Part shown: positions 34,301 to 47,500 of the stretch, one piece after another
Position numbering within the stretch: position 1 is the first letter of the stretch
Layout: the number at the start of each line of letters is the position of its first letter
Assembly (NCBI GenBank): GCA_948470475.1
Contig: OX419341.1
Coordinates: forward strand, 29,276,900 to 29,340,899
Source: Galaxea fascicularis
Lineage: Eukaryota > Cnidaria > Anthozoa > Scleractinia > Euphylliidae
Direction of reading: 5' to 3'
DNA: 64,000 bases
Notes under the pieces: generated by a model
Database searches by the model: none
Seen by the model: the letters and a program-made list of their open reading frames with translations, nothing else
Told to the model about the DNA's origin: nothing
Program-made: the position numbers and the translations under genes

Positions 34301-36744
34301 CCTCAACCTCACGCTCAAATGCCTGAAATAACATTTTCACAGAAAATGAAAGTTACACATTTAAGGAGGCTTGAAAGGGTTTTTAGCCAAGTGTGTGCAT
34401 GCGTAAACAACACATGCCATATCTATAAAAAGTAAGAGCATGCGTGTGTCATGCATGCTCAAATGCTAATCTTATCGACTCAGAATTTTTGAAGTTTCCT
34501 AAAAAAAAAAAAGTTGCTTATATTTCTGCTTTCGCTCGGTAGATTTTTTTCATTTTTTCGGTAACAACAAAGATCGATTGGCTGCGTATAAAGTCTGACT
34601 TTTAAAAAGTTCTGTAGGTAGGAAAAAATTTAAGAAAGCAATAATCAAAAAGTATTTTTATTCTTAATCTGCCCTATAGAATCTTTTTAAACTGAAATAT
34701 TTTGAAGATCATTCCTGGTAACGTATGATATAGGAATTTGAGAAGATTTCACTGATCCATTTTTTAAATAAGATAAAAGACTTCGATTTTAGGGGCTTAA
34801 CTGAATGCATCATATAGTTGCCATGGTAACTGGTTTTCTGAACTAAATGTCATGCAATGAATCTACACTGTATGTTGTTTCTTTTATTTCTGTGCCAAAT
34901 ATCATAGTGATATGAAGCAAACAATTATTTTAGAAAAGAGTTTGTAGAACTTGTCTCGGGAAAATGAAAACTATTTCGAACCACCTTAAGTAATACACTG
35001 ACTTATGGCAGAGAGGCAGTAAACCGTATTCTGCAGTCCTTGAAATAACAGAACTCTAAGAGGAACACTAATAATACATGCTTAATTACAACCATGAGTG
35101 CTTATGACTGCCTCTCACTAAGCAGACTTACACCTTGTCATTAGCAATATCAAATTTCATTTACTAGCCAAAAATTATGTACTACCTCTTCTTGCTCAGG
35201 AAGCTGGAGACGTAATCGTTTCTAAAACAAAAGAATAGACAAATCATATTTACCAGTAGGTGAAATAAGTAAAACTCAAAGCTAAATCGATTAAGTAAAA
35301 CAATATCTTGTCAAATTATGCTTTTGAATAAGCAATTATCAAATAAATTTCAGCTAGGCTTCAAAATTAAACACTTACTAAAGCAAACCATTCCTTTCCA
35401 GAGTGGACAAGGTTGACATAGGAGAAAGCTGAAAAATAAAACATAACAAAAACATGCCTAGTCCAGTCAGATAAAGGGAATTGGAGGCTTGTGAGCCAGT
35501 TACTAGTCAACCCTGTGACTAAACATTTATTTGTGGATTGCAGCAGTTTACATTATAAAGCCCCACCCCCCCCCCCCCCGCCCCAGCTGTTACTCACTAA
35601 TAACAAAGTCATGAGTAAGTAACAGGCCAAGAACTTTGGTTCCACATCATCAAATTAGGACAGAATTTGTCCTATTTCATTGATTGGTCCTTCAAATAAA
35701 AACAACTCTGACTGACTTGGGAAAAGTGTGGTTTCCCAAGCAACAGCGAAGCACAGAAATGAGGTTTAGTACTTGTTCAACCAGAGGTTATTTTTTCCTC
35801 TCTGCGCTTCACACCTTGTAGCCATGGCTTCACCGCATAGTGCCTCCTCCAAACAAAAAAAAATAACCTTTTGCACCCAGGGTATGATGGAACAGATGAA
35901 CTTGAAAAAAATTGCCCTTTTATACTGTCATTTTATCTTGACCATCCATGAACAAAAAAAGGTATTTCCTGAGCAGTCACTCAAAATAGAAGGTAATCAC
36001 GTTTTGTTTCTGCAACCTATTTCACTTTTGGAACGAACACATTCCTAAACTGGATAGGAATAACATTAAAACAAAAAATTCCTTAAAAAAATGTGCCCCA
36101 ACAAATGAATACTGCATAATAATATTGCTCTAGAAGAGTAATTTTAAAGTCGGGAATTGTTTATTTGCCAATTGCCATTTCATCAGTCCATTGAGAGACA
36201 ACTAGCTGCTAGTAACTAGGTCGCAGATACGAAAAGTAAGACATTGGCATAGGAAAGTAGTCGTGAGAGCATATCAGATGGCCAGAAAGTACATGTCACA
36301 TATCCTCACAATATCCTGAGAAACTTAACTTAGGGCTAGATACGGTTTGGTACATGGCGATTATTCACAAAATCACATGACCTCGCATACGCACAACGTA
36401 ACTATTAGCAGTTTTAAACACGGGACTCGGCATCCCGTAGATACATCGACAGCTACTACCTAGAACACTCTTTCTTGGTCACATTAATATGACTGAATAT
36501 TGAATAAAATCTATCAAATGCTTTCGTATTGTTTCTATCACTTAACTGAAAAGTAGTAGTAAGAAGAAGAAATTTATCACGTGGAAAATTATAAGAGTAT
36601 CGTTTTCAAGCTTGGAGAAAGTTCATTACAAGCCCGTCTCCTTTAAAGGATCTCACCTCCCTCGCCGAGGTCTTTGACGACTCTGTACCTTCTACCATTG
36701 ACTGTTACAGATGGTTTGCAGAAAGATGAGCATTTAAGACCCAT
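31336..36744 (-). CDS. STK16: Serine/threonine kinase 16 (STK16) orthologue, 10 exons, 306 aa
   Basis: NAK-family kinase, in vertebrates membrane-anchored at the Golgi. Exons in gene order: 36744-36657, 35428-35379, 35221-35186, 34322-34197, 34039-33890, 33558-33470, 33104-33048, 32947-32853, 32137-32071, 31498-31336; total 921 bases, all phases fit. The N-terminus MGLKCSSFC has Gly2 for myristoylation and Cys5 and Cys9 for palmitoylation. The glycine loop is LGEGAFSYV (26-34), the catalytic lysine is K47 (FALKRL), and the catalytic loop is HRDIK (146-150). The metal-binding motif is DLGS (166-169), the STK16 form of DFG. The activation segment ends YRAPE (about 198-202) and DVWSLG follows at 217-222. 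Length equals the human protein (305 aa) within one residue. All catalytic residues are present, so it should be active. Confidence 0.95.
32326..32640. mobile_element. TIR element plus half copy, in STK16 intron
   Basis: A 186-bp unit (32326-32511) has inverted ends TTAGTATATACCACAC and GTGTGGTATATACTAA. Six bases later a second left end, TTAGTATATACCACAC with GTGAATAGTGCTTTT, begins and runs on to about 32640 without a matching right end. This looks like adjacent insertions or a partial tandem duplication. Confidence 0.6.
34361..34989. mobile_element. TIR element flanked by TTAA, in STK16 intron
   Basis: The left end TTAAGGAGGCTTGAAAGGGTTTT and the right end, complement TTAAGGTGGTTCGAAATAGTTTT, match at most positions. 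TTAA stands at both outer edges, as with piggyBac-type target sites. About 630 bases with no long frame. A related right end may occur near 61500. Confidence 0.5.
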
Positions 36745-36941
36745 AAATATAAGCCTCCTAGATGTTTTTTTCCTGTGTTCTTTCGCCGGCTACTCTCCTT
36801 TTTTTCCACAGTTTGTTTTTGTGGCAATTAGTGGCCAGTTTTCTTTCCTGCAGCTTCAGTCGCGTAGGAATGGGTTCTAAGAAGAAAACTAACCTTTTGA
36901 GTTTTTTTATAAGACCCTGAGTGTTGGTCCGCACGGACCAA

Positions 36942-37083
36942 GGGCCTGATTACATGAACCGGGCTGGTTTGAGTTTGCCGGGATCTCGGCATGTTTGTTA
37001 AACGCAACAAAAATCAACTTCGCGATTACATGACAACTGGGCCAGCCCACACCGAAGCAGCCCGGCTCATGTAATCAGGCCCC
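36942..37083. mobile_element. MITE with GGGCCTGATTACATGA ends
   Basis: Terminal inverted repeats of about 26 bases: GGGCCTGATTACATGAACCG at the left and CGGCTCATGTAATCAGGCCC at the right. The unit is 142 bases and sits about 200 bases upstream of the STK16 start codon, next to a short palindrome GGTCCGCACGGACC. Confidence 0.75.
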
Positions 37084-37439
37084 AAGTCTGGCTCCCAACT
37101 GAGCCAACCGGTCGGCGGTCCAATTTTAGACTCAGCGGCTTGGATACCGTTTTAGTAAGTTAAATTCGGTCTGGCGAACTATGACACTATGGTATGTTCC
37201 GATGAAGTGTTTCTTTATCTGGATTACTAGAAATGGAGGGTCCACAAGAATTTATCATGTTGAATTCTTTTACAAAACGTAGAAACCTCGACAAAGGCAA
37301 TTTTATATTTTAGCTTTCAACAGAATTTAGTGCGAAAATCGTCGGCCATTTCCAGTTGGAGCCATTTTCAGTGTGTTGTATGTTATTCTAGTTCTACCAT
37401 ACAAATGGCATCGAGAAAGTCAAGGAGCTCACTGAGGGC

Positions 37440-37840
37440 AGTTATTTTCTCATCGAAGTTTCAATTAACTTGTGACATCTGATTATCAGAATTATGAACT
37501 TGGCAGTGTCACTACGCTTTTAAAGGATCTCGGTTGGAAGTCACTAAAGCTCAGGAGGGAAGTAGACACACTTTGTCTTCTCAAAAAGGGTTTAGAGAGC
37601 AACGCAATCCTGCCCCTGGATGAATTATCGAAGCCGGCTAGAAAGACTAGACATATGCACAATAGTTATTACTCCACAATTTATGCCCGCACTAACACAT
37701 TCAAATTCAGTTTTATGCCACGCACGATTAGAGATTGGAATAAATCTACCACACAATGTCGTAGAAATTGCGGATGATGCTAAGTTCCGCAAATTATTGT
37801 TATCTATGTTTCTCTAGGAATCCGCCGACCCGAGATGTAA
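37440..37840 (+). pseudogene. Non-LTR retrotransposon C-terminal fragment
   Basis: The frame at 37472-37777 and its +1 neighbour read text typical of the end of CR1/L2-like elements: SVTTLLKDLGWKSLKLRR, then ARTNTFKFSFMPRTIRDWN, followed by a frameshift to an LPHNVVEIADDAKFR end. Only the extreme 3' part remains. A GTGAA microsatellite tail follows near 37885-37903. Confidence 0.7.
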
Positions 37841-38512
37841 GTTATATCATTCATTTATGAACGAGGTTACATCAATTAAATAAGTGAAGTGAAGTGAAGT
37901 GAACTTCCAAACACAACGTTTTCAAGAGCGTTCAATTTAAGTCGTGTTTGGGAACACCACAGGCAAGGAAATACATGCAAAGAATAAACAACGAAACTCC
38001 AACCAAAATAACTTTTATTAGAAGGGAAAAAGTAAGGCATTCAGTTTAGCTCAGTCTCATTCACAGCTTCAGATTTCCGTATGGAACGTGTTAGCCTGCC
38101 TCTCCGGCGAGGAAAAAATTGGCTCATCACGGGTTATGGAAAAGCGAAGCATAAGCACTAAACGTGGGCCCTGGGTAAATTGCAAGTTTGGAATAGGGAA
38201 GAATCCAGAGTAACCTTTCTCCCTTTTCGCCACACTTGACTGAGATTCAAATTGAGTTCTGATGAAAACAAGACTGAGCTGTTGAGCGTTTGGAAGAGAA
38301 AAATGTCTGGACGGAACGACCAAAGAGAATGATATTCTTTGAGACATCGGAGTTTAAGCTCAGTAATAAAAAGAAAAATGAGTTGATAGTGGCTTGGGAA
38401 GAAGGAGAGAGAGAAACTTCTCCTGGGAGATTTACACTGTCGTAGTGTTGCAATCAAAATGAAGCAACTGATGAAGATGAAACTCCGCATGTAGTGCTCA
38501 GTCTGTGTTCAT

Positions 38513-41500
38513 TTATATTATTTGAAACAACTTCTTCAATTCAATCATAAGCTGCCAGTCAGATTTCTGTAAATCTTCTCGGAAGTACTCCTTTACAGCG
38601 TCAATTGACTCTCGGCTGATCTGAAGAGTTAAAGACAAACCGAGCATAAGACAAAACGTACAACTACGGGAAAATCTGCGCAAAAATATCTACAGTCAGA
38701 TTGCGATTCTTTGAACAGAGTTTGATCTGTTCTTTCTGGGTCACGCAGTTCAAATAACGGTGGAAAAATTTTGCAGTGACTGAGGCTAATGTCTTCAGCT
38801 CTTTTCATCGTTAAGGTAAACGGTGATAAGCCCAAATGTAGTTACAAATGTAATATCATGGGTGACAAATTACTCCTTAATTTTGGCGCGAAGTTTCAGA
38901 GTCAATTTATAATTTCACATGTGAAATTACAAAATTGCCATGGCAACGTTTTGTGCCAAGATGGCGCTCCAGGTTCAAAGATGTTATGGATGTGCTCACG
39001 AGCTCTTAAAGTTTTAACTTTGTACATTTTCGCTTGAATTTCATCCAGCCCAGTTTGCTTTGGCCATATAATAAACTTTTAGCGACAATTTATACTTCAA
39101 AATGTGTTAACACGGAGACAAATACACAGATGACCGCGATCGGATTTTACACGGGCGCCGCTTTCAGTTCATTCATGACGAATTATAGCGAATCATGTAA
39201 CGAAGATTTGACAGTTGACTCAACTTTGAAACATTTTGTAAACAGCAAGAAGGATTTCAAAGGGCTGTTTGTCGAAAAATTCAAACAACTGTGAACTTAA
39301 GCCGAAAGTATGCTTTAAAAATTTAAATGCGAGGAGTTCTCGATACAATAAACAAGTCAAAAACCCACGATTGTAAGCGTAATTTGTCACCCATGATATT
39401 AATAGGTAATCAAATGGTATACTCGTGAAATTAGGGAAAATTATTCCCTAATTTCACTCGTCACCATTTGATTACACATACTAATTTAGCGGCATTACAC
39501 TACAACAAAAAAGCAAAGGACAAGCACTGTTACGAAATGAACGACAGCCGGAAGTAAAAGAATAGGAGCACCTCCTCCCCTCCCCCTCCCCTCCCCTCCC
39601 CCTCCCCCCCCCGCTCCTGATTTTACCCAGTGCAGTCCTCATCGCTCTCAGTAAGCAATGAGCCCGCAATCCTTCCTCACACACTCCAAATGCAGAATGA
39701 TGACCTTACCTTGCTAACCAGGAGGTCTGTGTGATCAAAATGCCTGCCGTACATTTTTGGCGCTTCACCGGGTGGAGAATCAATTTTAACACAAACTTCC
39801 ATTCCTTTACGAGCTTCAGTGAGTTGCTTGTGGTTTGCTTCAACGCCAGTAACAACACCAATATCCAGAAACTAAAACAACACCAAAAAACATTACTTGA
39901 GCAACCAACAAAATGGGTTAGTTTCTAAAAGGCTTTGCGCGATTAAATGGTAAGAACATTGAATCGTTATAGGACTTTTAAACTCGTGTTGTCAAGTGCA
40001 CAGTACTCACCTCCTGGCTTGGAATGGTTATTGGGGTACCTTCCTTCACGACACCGGCCTCCACAGAGACACCAACCACAATAGGGCCTCGGGAGTTGAA
40101 TATGTGCTGAGGCAAGATCCGAAGCTTGCAAGGAAACACCGCAATATGTTTGAATTCTTCACGCTTCTTCTGCTTGAGTTCCTAGTGACAGAAATGTGAG
40201 TTCTAACCATTGATGGCCGATTATTTTCAAGGCGTTTAGACATGGTTTAACAAAACGTACAGAACACATAGACCTTTGCAGAAATTGTTTAGATGAAAGA
40301 CTAAGGTGGAAAGTAAGCTGTATTGATTAGATTAGTATTTTATTCTAGAAATTCTTTAGTCACCATTGCCTGCTGTAAGTGATAAAAAATTCTAGAAAAT
40401 CTAGTCATCTTTGAAACCAGATAACTTGGTCAAGATCGCGTTACTCAATTTGTTGAAGCCTTCAGATAAACCCTTACCTCTCTATAAGCTGTGAATTTAT
40501 CAAATAAGTGGTAAATTATGTCGGCGGAAAAGATCTTCACGCCTAAACTGTCAGCCATCTCTTGTGCATCCCTCTCTATCCGTACGTCAAACGCCAGGAT
40601 AACAGCAAACCTACAACAAAAACAGGGAGACAGGGATACCACGACTAAATAAACAAAGTGAGAGTGGATAAAACCGCGCAATAGAAGTTCTAGAAACAAC
40701 TGAAAACCAAAAATAGTCTGCTCGACCAATTCGGAGCCAGATAACCAGACAACCAGACAAATTAAACCAAGAGTCGATATGTACGGATAATTTCCTGTGT
40801 CTACCGTCTGTTACAATATCAATGTTTCCCTGGTTACATGCTTTTACCAAACTTGGCAGCGGTTAAATAATTATACCGCGCTTGAGGCTTGGAGCCTACT
40901 TATATAGTGAGGGTTAAGATTGATTGTCCAGAGCTCATACAAAAAAGAGTTAGACTTACACCCTTTCCAATTCTGTGAATGCTGAAGCACAAGACAAGGA
41001 TTTAAAGAATTATCGTTGGTTGATGAATAGTCGACGGGTCGAAAGTTATCGCAAAGAGAAGAGAACTCACTGTCCGTCGTGTTCCAACATGGTGGAGCAT
41101 TTCATGATGTCCTTCTTGTGAACTGGTCCAATGTTAACTCCCGAGTACTGTTGAGAGAAGACACATGTAGAACAAGTAAAACTCTCTTCAATTACCAAAG
41201 AGGTTTTCATTTGCTCACTGACAAAAACTACGCAATTTCAAGCTACAGTAAAACGCAACATTGGAATAGACAGGTTCTTGACCCCTTGTAAGACAAATAT
41301 GGTACGCAGAACGTTTAGAATTATTTACCCCTGCGTATCACTCCAGATAGCCATGCAGCTTAAAATTACTGTAATCATTCTCCAAGTCATTTGAAAGAAA
41401 TTTTGTTTTCCCTGAATGTTGAAGTTATCAGTGGTTCGCTGTACAGGACAACTATTGAAGCTACTCACAGGAATTTTTGAAGTACGCAGGAACTCGAGCA

Positions 41501-44500
41501 AGGCTTCCAGTGAACCAAGAGTAGAGGCTTGTACATACACACCACGATCAGATAGCTTAATGGACTGAAGAGTGTCGGTCAGTATGTTTGATACCTCTTC
41601 CTGTTGAAAGACAGAATATCATAACGATAGCAAAACCAAAAACATATTGAAGATATATATTTGAGAGCTTCAATGCGAGGAAGCCAAGGCTTTTCTGGCG
41701 TATGTGCGTTTTTATCTTCTTTCCCCACACACATTTTGATGTGACATTTTACTTCGTATCACATGTACAAGTAAAGTTGCCACGGCGAATAAGTTTCTTT
41801 AGCAAATCATTCAAAATGCGGAGATTCTTCTGTAACAATATGCATTTTCGGTTTTTTTACTATTTCATGATCTCAGATCAATTTTATTAATCCTTGGAAA
41901 AAACAAACCTGAAAGACTTCCTCCAAAAAGACATCAAAAGGCCAAACTGAACTCAAGCGAATGCAAAGTTAAACGGACAAGCCAAAATACCTGAAAAGAT
42001 TTTCTAAATTAATCAAGTATTCGCTTAAGCGAAAACTACAAACCATTGTTGAGGCTCAACGGTAAATTTTGTCGAAGTGAAATTGGGAAAAAGAGATGGT
42101 TGTTTTAGGTAATGAAAACTCAAATATCCGCCACCAACACGGTCTGTTTACCTTAAAAAAGTCCACTTCATCCGGCTGTTGCGCTACAAACAGAGGTATT
42201 CCTGCCAGCGCCTTTTCCAGGTCCTTTGCAGCGATCTTAACTCCCTGGGCCCCAGGAAGCTCTTTGTGATTTATGTACTGGTTTTTGACCCTTAGTTCCT
42301 TAAGGGGCTGAGGCGTGAGAAGGGCCCTGATCTGAGTCACAATAGGGCCCTCGATTCCGGCTACAACTATAGTGTCACCTTCTCTCAGCTTACCATTCAC
42401 CAGGATCACGTCTATTGTTGTGCCAAGACCGGGCAAGGCTTTCACCTACAAAAAAACACCGTCAATTATCAAGTAAGAGACAAACTGAATCTATGACCCA
42501 AGTGTCTTGCTTTCTGTCACTTGAAACTTTCCTCTTTATATTCTTCACTGGGGCACATTGTTAAAAGGGCAGGATGTTATAATTCTAATACATTTTTGTA
42601 AAAGAAAAAGAACAATACTACTCGCTACACGGTAACCTAAACACTGTCAGAAGGGTCAAATCTGAAAACATAGCTGGCTAAAGTCAGTCATCCACGATTC
42701 TTCTCTAACCACTATGATTACAGAAACCACTGATTTGGCTGAACAGAAGGAAAATTACCTCCAGCACCATGCTCTGTAATTCTTCGGAGAACGCCAGCCG
42801 CTGTGCGAGCCTTATTTGTGTGAGTCGTACCACTTGAGAGATCAAATCACCCATCCCATCTCCAGAGTGAGCAGATGTAGGTACAAGAGATACATAAGAT
42901 CTCGGGTCTGGATTATTGTAGAACAATGCGGCATTCAGGGCCTGAAACGAAACCAAAGCGAGTTATCAGCGAATGCGCCGAGAAGGAGAGAGTAATAATG
43001 AACGCCAAAATACAGGGAATTTTCAAACCTGGACACCAGTTGCATCCTGAACAAAAAGGTTACATGTTCTAATTTGGGAATGACTTAGGTTTTCCACAAA
43101 ACACAAAGACGTTGCTGCTCTTGCTTGATTCCAGTATGTTTCCCCAGTATAACACCAAAAGCAACGTTTCTAGCAGTAGCTGGGGAATAGTTGATGTTTT
43201 CGCGCGCTTCGCACTGAATGCACAGTGTCTCTCTGCCACATTTGAAGCTTACCCGTTCAACCTGGTCCCAAGTTAAAAATTAACAAAACTAACCTGTTCG
43301 GCAAACTCTTTCACTGCGATCTGCACTCTCTCATCAAACTCTTGTTTCGTATTTTTCTTTTGCTTTTTGATGGTGTCCACGATACCCGAATTAGGCCCTC
43401 GCTTCCACTCGAACAACCTGTCAACCTAGAAAACAGTTTCCAAAAGAGAAGTGTCAACCCATACTCAACACGCAACTGCAAAGTGATGGCTGTCGCTAAG
43501 AAAGGCAAAAAAAAAAAATGACAACCTGACTTTGATATCGCCTCACAGCGCCAAGCAGCATTAGGTGCGAAAAAAAAAAACACAGAAGACGGAGCGACAA
43601 GAGAGAGGCTTGGGTTTAAACGATGTTCACCCGGCCGCACATAATTATCAGTCTCATTACACGCGCTACGAAGCTTGAAAAGAAATCAGAACTATACCTT
43701 GTTGAGTGCCACGATGAAAGGCGTTTTTCTTTTCTTCAGAAGGTTAATAGACTCCACGGTTTGTGGCTCTAAGCCGTGCATAATGTCCACCACTAAGATA
43801 GCCATATCACACAGAGACGAGCCTCGGGAACGCAGATTACTAAAGACACAGAAACAAGTACAATCTTTTGAAAACTGCCAGCAGTTTGTTTGTACGACAT
43901 CGTGCTCAGACCAAAGTTTTTAAAACAATCAAAAGATACATGTATCTGTTTAGTAAGATCACTGTCTTTAGATGTACATGTACGTTTCACCTTTTTACCT
44001 TTCCACACAGGCCAAGTTTAAATCACTCGGATTACAGTGTAGCTTAAAACTGAAACCGCGTTCGGCCACGTTTTTGCTAAGCAGCCGCGTACGACTTTTT
44101 TTTAAATATAAATAATTGACCCTTAAAATCAAAAGTCCAGTTCCTTGCATTAAGAATAACTTCGATCAAGATTAATCTCAATCCTCAGATTTATGAAACA
44201 TTTTTAATGATTTTTTGTAATCAAATGAACACTGATCCTCACAGGACTTCAAAGGGGTGAAGTCCTGAATTTTTTTCAGGCTTCTTTCGCAATTGTATAT
44301 AATTGCGTACACAACTGCGAGGATCACTCTTCATTTGATTTCGTTTCCGCAGTTCATATGATTCATTTCATACACATCATTCACAGATATTTTGTCAGTC
44401 ATTTTTTGAGTGGAACAATAAACGTATCGGAGAAGTCATACGCCAAACCATGCCCGGAAGAAACTTCTTAGGTGGGCCCTTCAACCAACCTGAAAGATTC

Positions 44501-47500
44501 GTGTCCAGGTGTATCTATGATGAGGAGACCTGGTAGCTTGATGTCAAAGTCTTGAAACTTAAAGAAACAACAAAAATGTAAGTTCCTCGAGCAATAGCCA
44601 TGATAGTGTAATCCGGGGCGAGACACTCGACATAGTACTTAATTTAACAAGTTCCGGCGGTTCAGATTCGGTGCACTGTAGGAAAAGCAGCGTTAAGAAT
44701 AAAACCAAAATACACCATTTTATCATTGAAATATACCCTTTCAATCCCGATTCAGGTCATGTTCATTTCCCACGGATCACTGATGCTAAGGATGAAAATT
44801 AATACTGAATTTTTTAATCAAAATAAATAATTTGCAGTTGAACTCACATCCTTGATCATCTTGGTCTGTTCTCTGATGGCTTCCTCAGGCACCATAGTTG
44901 CACCAATCTGCTGGGTGATACCACCAGCTTCTCCATCTTGGACGTGAGTGTGCCGTATCTGCAACATGATAGCAAAGGGTTTATGCTAGACACCAGAGCA
45001 TTTATTTGAGACAGTTACTGATGAAACTGTCGGTCTGTTTGCTTGCTAGCAGTCTATTAGGACTTGCAATACTTAAACAGTCTGCGGTATGTTGTATTAT
45101 GATCAGTGAAACATGGGACAAATCCTTTCAAAATTCACCCCACATACAGTGTGTGTACACTCTACAACTTGAAACATAAATCTTAACGTACATGTGCGCA
45201 ATCATTGGTACAGTGTTCCCTTGTCTTGTTACATGTATTACTTAGAAAGACGTTATTATGTCTCTTGTGATGAACCACCTCATTTTGCCTTTGTTACTCC
45301 GTATCAGGGTGGCTCCACAGTGTTGATGTTCCTGTGTGCAGTATGCTGTCAAATCTTTCCACTACCTACACTCCCTAAATGGATTGTCGAGAGAACGAAT
45401 TGAAGAAAAAGCCTGAAGTTGAACGAGCCGAGCCTTTGGGGTTCTGTTTGTTTGCTAGCAGTCTATTGGGACTTGCAATACTTAAACAATCACTGTACCT
45501 TGTCTAATATCTTTGTTTTTCCAGTATCTACATGGCCCAAAACGCAAATGACTGGGGATCGTAGACTGTCTGTAGATCTGTTGGCTTCTGCTCTGACCCG
45601 CCGTTTCTGAAAGACAAAATGGATTTCAGGGATACAAAATTAATAATGAGCATGCAGTGGTCGCAACAATTACTTAAACAGCACTTTCTGTTCTGTTGCA
45701 AAAACCATGAAAGATAAATAATTTCTCTTTCCTGTAAGTGGGTTAAATAAAATTGTGACACACGTTCACACACATTCCTGTATTATTTTTGTTTTAAAGT
45801 ACATTGGAATTCTACATTTTTTTACTATACGTAACTCCTATCACATTTGTTTTAATTTTTCTCTCTTCTCTTTCTTGCTCTTTTGTGGATGTAGGCCGTT
45901 TGTCCAGAAATGCACGCTTATGAGATTCATTCTATTTATGATAGACATCACAAAGTGTCCCCTGACCCTAATCCTCACCCGTGTACAAGCAATTCTGTCA
46001 AACATGAAGGAATATGGAAATTATAATTAAATATATGTGTAATATGAAGTACCCAAGGTCCCAGTTATACACACATTTCTGGACAAAAGTGTTTCAACTG
46101 TCCAAAGTTTCTGTCAACTGCGACCTGCATCTTGAAAATCCTGATAACTTATTAGGAACAGATTGGAAACATATTGGACAAGATCACCAAAATCAAAGAA
46201 AAACCACAAGATTTTTTTTTTCTTTTCTTGAATAAATGATAACAATAACAATTGAATCTTTAAAATAATACATTTGCTGTATACCTGTATTCTCTCCTGT
46301 ACTGTTTCCATTTTGCTGTCTTCCTCATCTGATTCCTCTTCACTCTCACTTTCCTCTTCATCTTCATCTGATTCACTTTCTTCCTCGCTCTCCTCACTCT
46401 CTTCTGGTTCTTCATCACTTTCTGCAGCTGTCCCTGCTGATTCCTTGACTTCCACCTTAAAAGAAAAGTTTTGAGATACTTATTTCTTTTCTCCAGGCTG
46501 TGAAATGAAAATGAAATAAGTCAGACAAATTAAAAATTAATTTGTGATGTTTTAGTCTACAGACTGAGTTAACACCACTATCACTATCACCACTACATCA
46601 CCCACAACACAACAGAGAAGGCTCCTTGGGATCTTACACTATACACTTTACATTGCGTTATCTTATATTTTTAGACTTTCCTGGAAGTCAAGATCCAAAC
46701 TTTTAATGAGCTCTATATTGCAATACTTTCACACTGTAGAGGACCAAGATCTAGGAACTGAAGATTATGAAAATGACCCACTTAGTAGTTTGACAAGAAG
46801 TGAAATGAAGTTAGTTTACCTGGACAGTATCTGGCATCTTGGTTTCAGAAACTGCAATAACAGAATGAGAGTATAAATTACAAATCTGTGTATAAATCAA
46901 TGTTACAACATGTAGCAGCTCATTATGCAAATGCAACATTTGTGACCATTAGTTTTATTTTTTCTGTCTAGATTACCATTTTACCAGACCTTGTTAACAT
47001 GTCTGGACTCTACCTCACCTCAAACCTATCACCATTTTTACCTGGCTTCATTATTATAATATTATTAATGTAGCTATATTGTTGTACATAAATGCATTAT
47101 TTAGCTCTATTCTTCATTTCATATCCTTCCATTTAATCCTTATTTAAATATTTCCCCTTTATCATAATCTGTATATCATTATTACTATATTAATCTCGTT
47201 CATATGTAATTCAGTATTAGCTGATTTTAACCTCTTAACAACTAGAGTGCCATATGGCACAAGATGCCAGCAGGTGTAGAATGAGTATTTGGCTCATTTC
47301 AAATTTTGAGGTTAAATAAATTTACATACCTACCTATTACTCTAACTTCATCAGGGACTGACATGTACAGTATGTACTCCAAAATCAATAAAGGGTTACC
47401 ACATAATACACTTTGAAATTTTCTATCCAGAGGTACACAATAGCATAATTAGGTACTGGTGAAACAACAAGATCAGAAGTCATCGTCTTGGATTCATCCT

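Larger units (their letters stand above)
36745..38512. other. Intergenic region between STK16 5' end and EIF5B 3' end
   Basis: Upstream of STK16 (-). It holds an inverted-repeat element (36942-37083), a non-LTR fragment (37440-37840), and the EIF5B 3' UTR with a minus-strand AATAAA (TTTATT at 38014 on the plus strand). Overlapping short minus frames at 38069-38490 lie in the UTR and are not supported as genes. Confidence 0.55.

Noticed and set aside
38158..38490. 110-codon minus frame with a signal-peptide-like start
   Set aside because: It lies between the EIF5B stop codon and its poly(A) signal, overlaps other open frames in the same UTR, and has no recognised family.
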